Source of the DNA: Ephydatia muelleri
Taxonomy: Eukaryota; Porifera; Demospongiae; Spongillida; Spongillidae
DNA length: 64,000 bases
Reading direction: 5' to 3'
NCBI GenBank assembly: GCA_013339895.1
Contig: JABACO010000025.1
Location: forward strand, 654,500-718,499
The translations under genes and the position numbers were made by a program. Position 1 is the first letter of the stretch. Every line of letters begins with the position of its first letter. The notes under the pieces are model-generated. The model was not told the origin of the DNA and did not search any database. It was given only the letters and a program-made list of their open reading frames with translations. Below are positions 59,947 to 64,000 of this stretch, piece after piece.

Positions 59947-60431
59947 CTGTAGTGCAGTCAGTCACAGTTATTCATAACAATTCGTAACGTAAAACTATAA
60001 ACACATAAATACTCATTTAGAATACAGCATGAGCGCATTCTTTCACCCTTTCTTTACTGATGGTATACAAAGCAGAGATGCTTTAAGTTACCTTCTGACA
60101 ACCGAGAACGGTTCCGCCATTTATAATTTGCCACAACAAAAAATTTGTTCGCCACGTGACTTTGTGGGCAAGAGGGGTGGGCATGCATGCAGCAACTAGC
60201 GCAATGATCAGAGGCACTTCTCTACCACGGCATTTAAGGAGTGAAGCTGAATCCTCAGGCAGTGTGCAAAACCCTTTCAAATTACTTCGTGGTGGAGCTC
60301 TAACCATTCAGAACCCAGTGTGGACCCATCCTACCAACCAAGCCACCACAGTCCCGCTGCTTTGTCTGTGACCACAAGCAGCAACCCCCAGCGTTGTCCA
60401 TGCCTCCCAGTCTGTGGATCTATCAATTGTT

Positions 60432-60563
60432 ATGCGGGAACTGAGTGCAATGAGAAAGGAAATGAAGCAGGCCATTGCTCACCTGCACGCTGAACAGGCC
60501 AAAATCGGACCAGCGATCGCATATCTCACCTCACAATTGAAAAGAGTCCGTTCAAGTCCGTAA
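60432..60563 (+). CDS. Small coiled-coil frame in Plavaka-like element
   Basis: 44 codons: MRELSAMRKEMKQAIAHLHA, then EQAKIGPAIAYLTSQLKRVR, predicted amphipathic helix. The frame is open upstream for about 20 further codons without ATG, so it may be the last exon of a longer second protein. Opposite strand to the transposase, near the right end of the element. Confidence 0.35.
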   Translation: MRELSAMRKEMKQAIAHLHAEQAKIGPAIAYLTSQLKRVRSSP

Positions 60564-62033
60564 TTTAAAATATCCGCTGTTTCAAGTGGACAAACATACA
60601 CTGACATGTTGTTACGGTCAAAATAACAGGTTACTTCGGGCGTGTAAACGAGCCGTATTAACATGCACCTTACATCCGGCACCAACCACGTAATACCATA
60701 CACCATTCCATATGTAACATTTTATCGCGGTGCACTTACGGGCTGTAAAACGGACCCGTTACGATATGTTTTGTACTTACGGGCCGATAATTTTTGGTTG
60801 TGTACATCCGATTTGCAATAATCACGTGCTATAGCAAAAATGTAACGAAGAGAGTATTACATTCCAAAGCGAACGAAAACACTCTACAGGAAGATGATGT
60901 GGGGTGGAAAATACGATACACTAAAGGATACTAGAGGGGAATGCTCAGCTGCAAGTGCGAGTTCCCATCAACAATCTGCTACTGAACGCGCTAAAGGTGA
61001 AATGATTGCGTGCTGCAACCCCCCCTGTAGTGAAGAGGAAGATAGCTACTTAAAGAAATGACAAGAACAGCCGCAGGAGGATGAGCCAAACGGAATCTGA
61101 ATCTGAATTTCACTTTAGTGAAGACAAGGAGGACAATATGGCGCCTGAAAACGACAGAATAGATGCGTCCAAGGATTGTAGCGAAGAGGAAGGTAGCTAC
61201 ATGTACTTAGTGAGAAGACAGGAACAGCCACTAGAGGACAACAACCAAAGCTCTATGACGGACTCTGAATCCGAATTTCAATTTAGTGAAGACAAAGGTG
61301 ACAATATGGTGCCTGATTCACAGTGTGATAGACCACTGTACCCTGGCTATTTATGAATACCATGTAAAAGTATTTCAGTTTGCTTTAAAGCACAATTTAA
61401 CAAAGCATGCATATGGAGACCTGTTAAATCTTATTCGAAGTGTTTTACCCTCATCCAACTCAGCCATTACTTCTCTATTCAAATTAAATTCATTATTTAG
61501 CAACCTTATGGATCCTACCAAAGTAATTCATCATCATAAATAATGCTCATTTTGCCATCATTTGATGAAGACGGATGATGTGAATGGTAAATGCCCAAAT
61601 GGTTGTGATGACACAATTGATGAATTTATGATATGTGATATTGAAATCCAGATGAAATCTTTAATGTCAGGTTAGTATTATTTTTCTAACATAATTATTG
61701 ATTGTTACATATTGCTGCAATCAAATTGTAGATCCGTTTGTATGGAACAGTCTTCAGTCACGGTTTAGATGCAAAACTGTCTGATATATTTGGTGGCACC
61801 GAGTACAGGAAATTGATGGAACCTGAACAGTTTTTATCCAAACCGGAGAATATCACCTTTTGCTTGAATACTGCAGTGTGGCAGTGTTTAAGTCATCAAC
61901 TGCACAAATTTGGCCTATTTGGCTTCAGATTAATGAACTTCCTCCCAAAATGAGGTATGATTATGATATTTGGGACAGTTCACGCGAAAATGATAACTCG
62001 CATTTATATATAAAATGTTATATAAATGCTTCT

Positions 62034-62243
62034 CGTTTGAATCGCTATATCTTCCGAACGGTAAACGCTATCAACATCCTATTTTCAACAATTCATACCA
62101 CACCATTTCTCTATGGCACAATACGTTTTGGGGTCTTGCACTTGCTCCTTGCCAGTATTGCAACGTTCGATACCCCACCGGGTTCAAACCCGCCATAACT
62201 TTCTGTAGGAGTAATCAAATCGCTTCAAATTCAGTTTGTAGGT
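62034..62243 (+). repeat. Dispersed repeat family, copy B
   Basis: Matches 34060-34372 in opposite orientation. Ends at the left arm of the fold-back. Contains GGTTCAAACCC, similar to a pol III box B, but no box A at proper spacing is convincing. Confidence 0.7.
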
Positions 62244-62527
62244 GGGGAGGTCCTATATCTATCTGTTTGTTCTGTTCGTTAATTATTATGCAATCCGTTA
62301 CGGAGATACAGTTGAACAAACTACGTGCACATTTTCGCGCTCGTTTCGCGCCAATGATTTGGGCAAATTGCGCTCCGCTCAATGTATGGGGAGGCGGGGA
62401 TTATTACATTGGCGCGAATCAAGCGGGAAAACGTGCACGTAGTTTGTTCAACTGTATCTCCGTAACGGATTGCATAATAATTAACGAACAGAACAAACAG
62501 ATAGATATAGGACCTCTCCACCTACAA
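62235..62527. mobile_element. Large fold-back element, about 120-bp arms
   Basis: Arms 62235-62356 and 62407-62527 are nearly perfect reverse complements (GGTCCTATATCTATCTGTTT and GAACAAACTACGTGCAC in both). The unpaired centre is 50 bp. Because of the symmetry both strands can be read as the same peptide (RSYIYLFVLFVNYYAIRYGD), which is an artefact of the structure. It interrupts the transposase pseudogene. Confidence 0.93.
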
Positions 62528-63365
62528 GCTGTACAATGTAGAAAGCCAGTAAGTTCAAACAGTGAATTTTCCTATATCGATGATCACAATTTTATATCAT
62601 GTCACTATTAGGTGCAAGGAATCAAGGGAGTTCCTATTCTATCATTGCATCCACCATTTAATCTTGTCAAAGGCATGGCTGTGGATGATCCACACTGTGT
62701 TGATCTCGGCGTTGTTAAGGTTTTGTGTACACATTGGTTTTCTGCAGACAAAAGAGGACAACCATATAACATTTATGAAAAGGTTATATTATATTACGTG
62801 CATGTACATGTATCTACAATAGATTGACCAATGTAATGAGAATTAAAGTGCCAAATGCAATTAGAAGGCGTCCTCGCTCTTTGCATTTAATAAGCAAATG
62901 GAAAGGTAAGATCCTAGATGGGAATTCCTAATGTCCATTTTGATAGGTTCAGAATTCCAATCATGGTTACTCTATTATTCCATTCCAATATTAAAAAATG
63001 TACTTCCAGCTCAGTATTTTGATCATTACCTATTGCTAGTAGTCAGTATGTATGTACATACTGCTTGGCAATTGTATCACTGAATTTGAGCTGCAGCTTT
63101 CAGAGGCTTGCCTGAATCGGTATTATGTGCAATTTACAAACCTTTATGGTAAACATTATATATGCTTTAATTCAAAAGGGGATCATATATATCTTTTTAT
63201 TTATACGGAGATAACTTCTACCACAATGAATGCTCATCTATTAACCCACTTACCATTTTATGTGAGAGCATGGGGCCCATTTGGACTACATCATGCTATT
63301 TTTTTGAAAGTGCAAATGGTACATTAAGAAAACTCTTCCATGGAACAAGAAACATGTCAAAACAG

Positions 63366-64000
63366 GTAACAGTTGAAACCAATATATTCTCAGTACACTT
63401 ATGCACAATGATATAACAATCAGTGCATATAATCCTATTCTTTGGAATGCAGATTCTGTACTCATTTTCCATGTTTCAACTTCTTTCTCACCTGAAACCA
63501 AGTGTAAATAGTGCAAGAAGGTAAATACAGCGCTATACTTGTATGAAATAACACTTCTTAATATGCGCTATGATTGATAGTTTGATTGATACAAGTGAAA
63601 CTGCAGTAACATTGGGTGCAGCACAACAATTCACAATATATACATCACAGGCTGAATAGGAAGCGATGCATATCAATCCAAATGGCCTTACTTTAGTCGT
63701 GCGAATGTGAGATATATTTGAGAGTGTCATTTAGAAATGAAGTATTTCACAGCACTTCATAAACAAGGTCATCAATGCAAAACAGTTACACTGTGATGTA
63801 CCACGGTGAAGACAGTTGTCAGTTTGGAGAGATTAATTATTTAAATACGTCACCAGACATTTGGTGAAATCATAAATGCAATCATTACTCCATTTGACAC
63901 TCTACAGTTGTTTCAGGATGTACATTTGAATCTGTGCAGAAGTATATTAATTCAAAACTAAAGCTCATTCTTCGACATCAAAGCACTAAAAGTAGTGTTG
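63366..64000 (+). other. Probable continuation of the transposase pseudogene
   Basis: After the donor at 63366 no clear exon is seen until near the window end, where TTGTTTCAG (63907-63915) precedes a possible plus-strand exon with CTFESVQKYINSKLKLILR running off the edge. Weak. Confidence 0.3.

Larger units (their letters stand above)
57250..60806 (-). mobile_element. Plavaka-like (CMC clade) DNA transposon, dead
   Basis: Ends TACACAACCCAAAAAATTTT (57251) and, reversed from the right, TACACAACCAAAAATTAT (60804) form a terminal inverted repeat. Subterminal regions on both sides are full of short GTAACGGG, CGGGTC and GTACCG words in both orientations, typical of transposase-binding arrays. 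Inside are a minus-strand transposase and a small plus-strand coiled-coil frame. No clear target duplication. Confidence 0.72.
61081..63365 (+). pseudogene. Second Transposase_21-type gene, broken and interrupted
   Basis: Acidic N-terminal part with a duplicated unit (TESESEFHFSEDKEDNM ... TDSESEFQFSEDKGDNM), then DRPLYPG and in another frame FQFALKHNLTKHAYGDLLNL, a CSFCHHLMK...KCPNGC zinc motif, AVFKSSTAQIWPIWLQINEL, an exon 62611-62782 with GIKGVPILSLHPPFNLVKGM, then RRRPRSLHLISKWK, FQSWLLYYSIPILKNVLPAQ, CLNRYYVQFTNLYG and finally GPIWTTSCYFFESANGTLRK ending at a GTAACA donor. The order is that of Transposase_21 proteins but the subfamily differs from the 2-5 kb gene. At least four frame changes plus insertion of a fold-back element after ELPPK show inactivity. 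Confidence 0.75.

Noticed and set aside
62186..62200. Pol III box B (GGTTCAAACCC) implying a SINE
   Set aside because: No acceptable box A upstream in either family copy. Could be chance, so it is noted only within the repeat entry.
62242..62521. Two near-identical 66-codon proteins on opposite strands
   Set aside because: Consequence of the fold-back symmetry.

Overview
This window is eukaryotic and almost certainly metazoan. Coding regions are split by GT-AG introns whose phases can be matched. There are fibronectin III and transmembrane-receptor modules on phase-1 exons, long (TG)n/(CA)n tracts, and animal-type DNA transposons (CMC, hAT) and Ty3 retrotransposons. The architecture would fit a marine invertebrate such as a sponge, but nothing here fixes the taxon.

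Layout. 0.7-5.1 kb (minus): an apparently intact two-gene CMC-type DNA transposon, with a 3-exon Transposase_21 protein of about 938 aa and a 6-exon accessory protein of about 291 aa. 6.2-17.1 kb (minus): repeated, mostly decaying modules of an FN3/transmembrane receptor gene (linker, FN3 and TM/tail exons), mixed with retroelement-derived duplications. A further extracellular-type exon lies at 25.4-25.8 kb. 17.5-24 kb: a 32-bp minisatellite, a tyrosine-recombinase relic and a gag-protease relic. 28-36 kb: a repeat-rich tract with four (TG)n blocks, poly-C hAT-like elements and short inverted-repeat elements. 36.9-39.2 kb: a broken minus-strand gene of a widespread but unnamed family (SGDGA ... 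TPYMH ... SVEKHN), head to head with a chromodomain relic. 41.0-44.3 kb (plus): an eight-exon gene whose product joins a ParB-like domain to a region laid out like a beta-class DNA methyltransferase. This is the most unusual locus in the window. 44.9-51.0 kb: a 21-bp minisatellite split by a Ty3 LTR retrotransposon with matching 5-bp target duplications and a tRNA-Ser primer site. 53.6-56.9 kb: a dead hAT transposon. 57.25-60.8 kb: a dead Plavaka-like transposon. 61.1-63.4 kb: a second, dead Transposase_21 gene with a large fold-back element inserted in it.

How the parts work together. Most of the coding potential is mobile-element derived. Only the 0.7-5.1 kb element looks potentially autonomous. 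The ParB/methylase-like gene keeps phase-consistent introns throughout and has a single 1-nt break in an A-run, so it may be a working host or captured gene. Several other breaks also fall in homopolymers, so some may be assembly errors.
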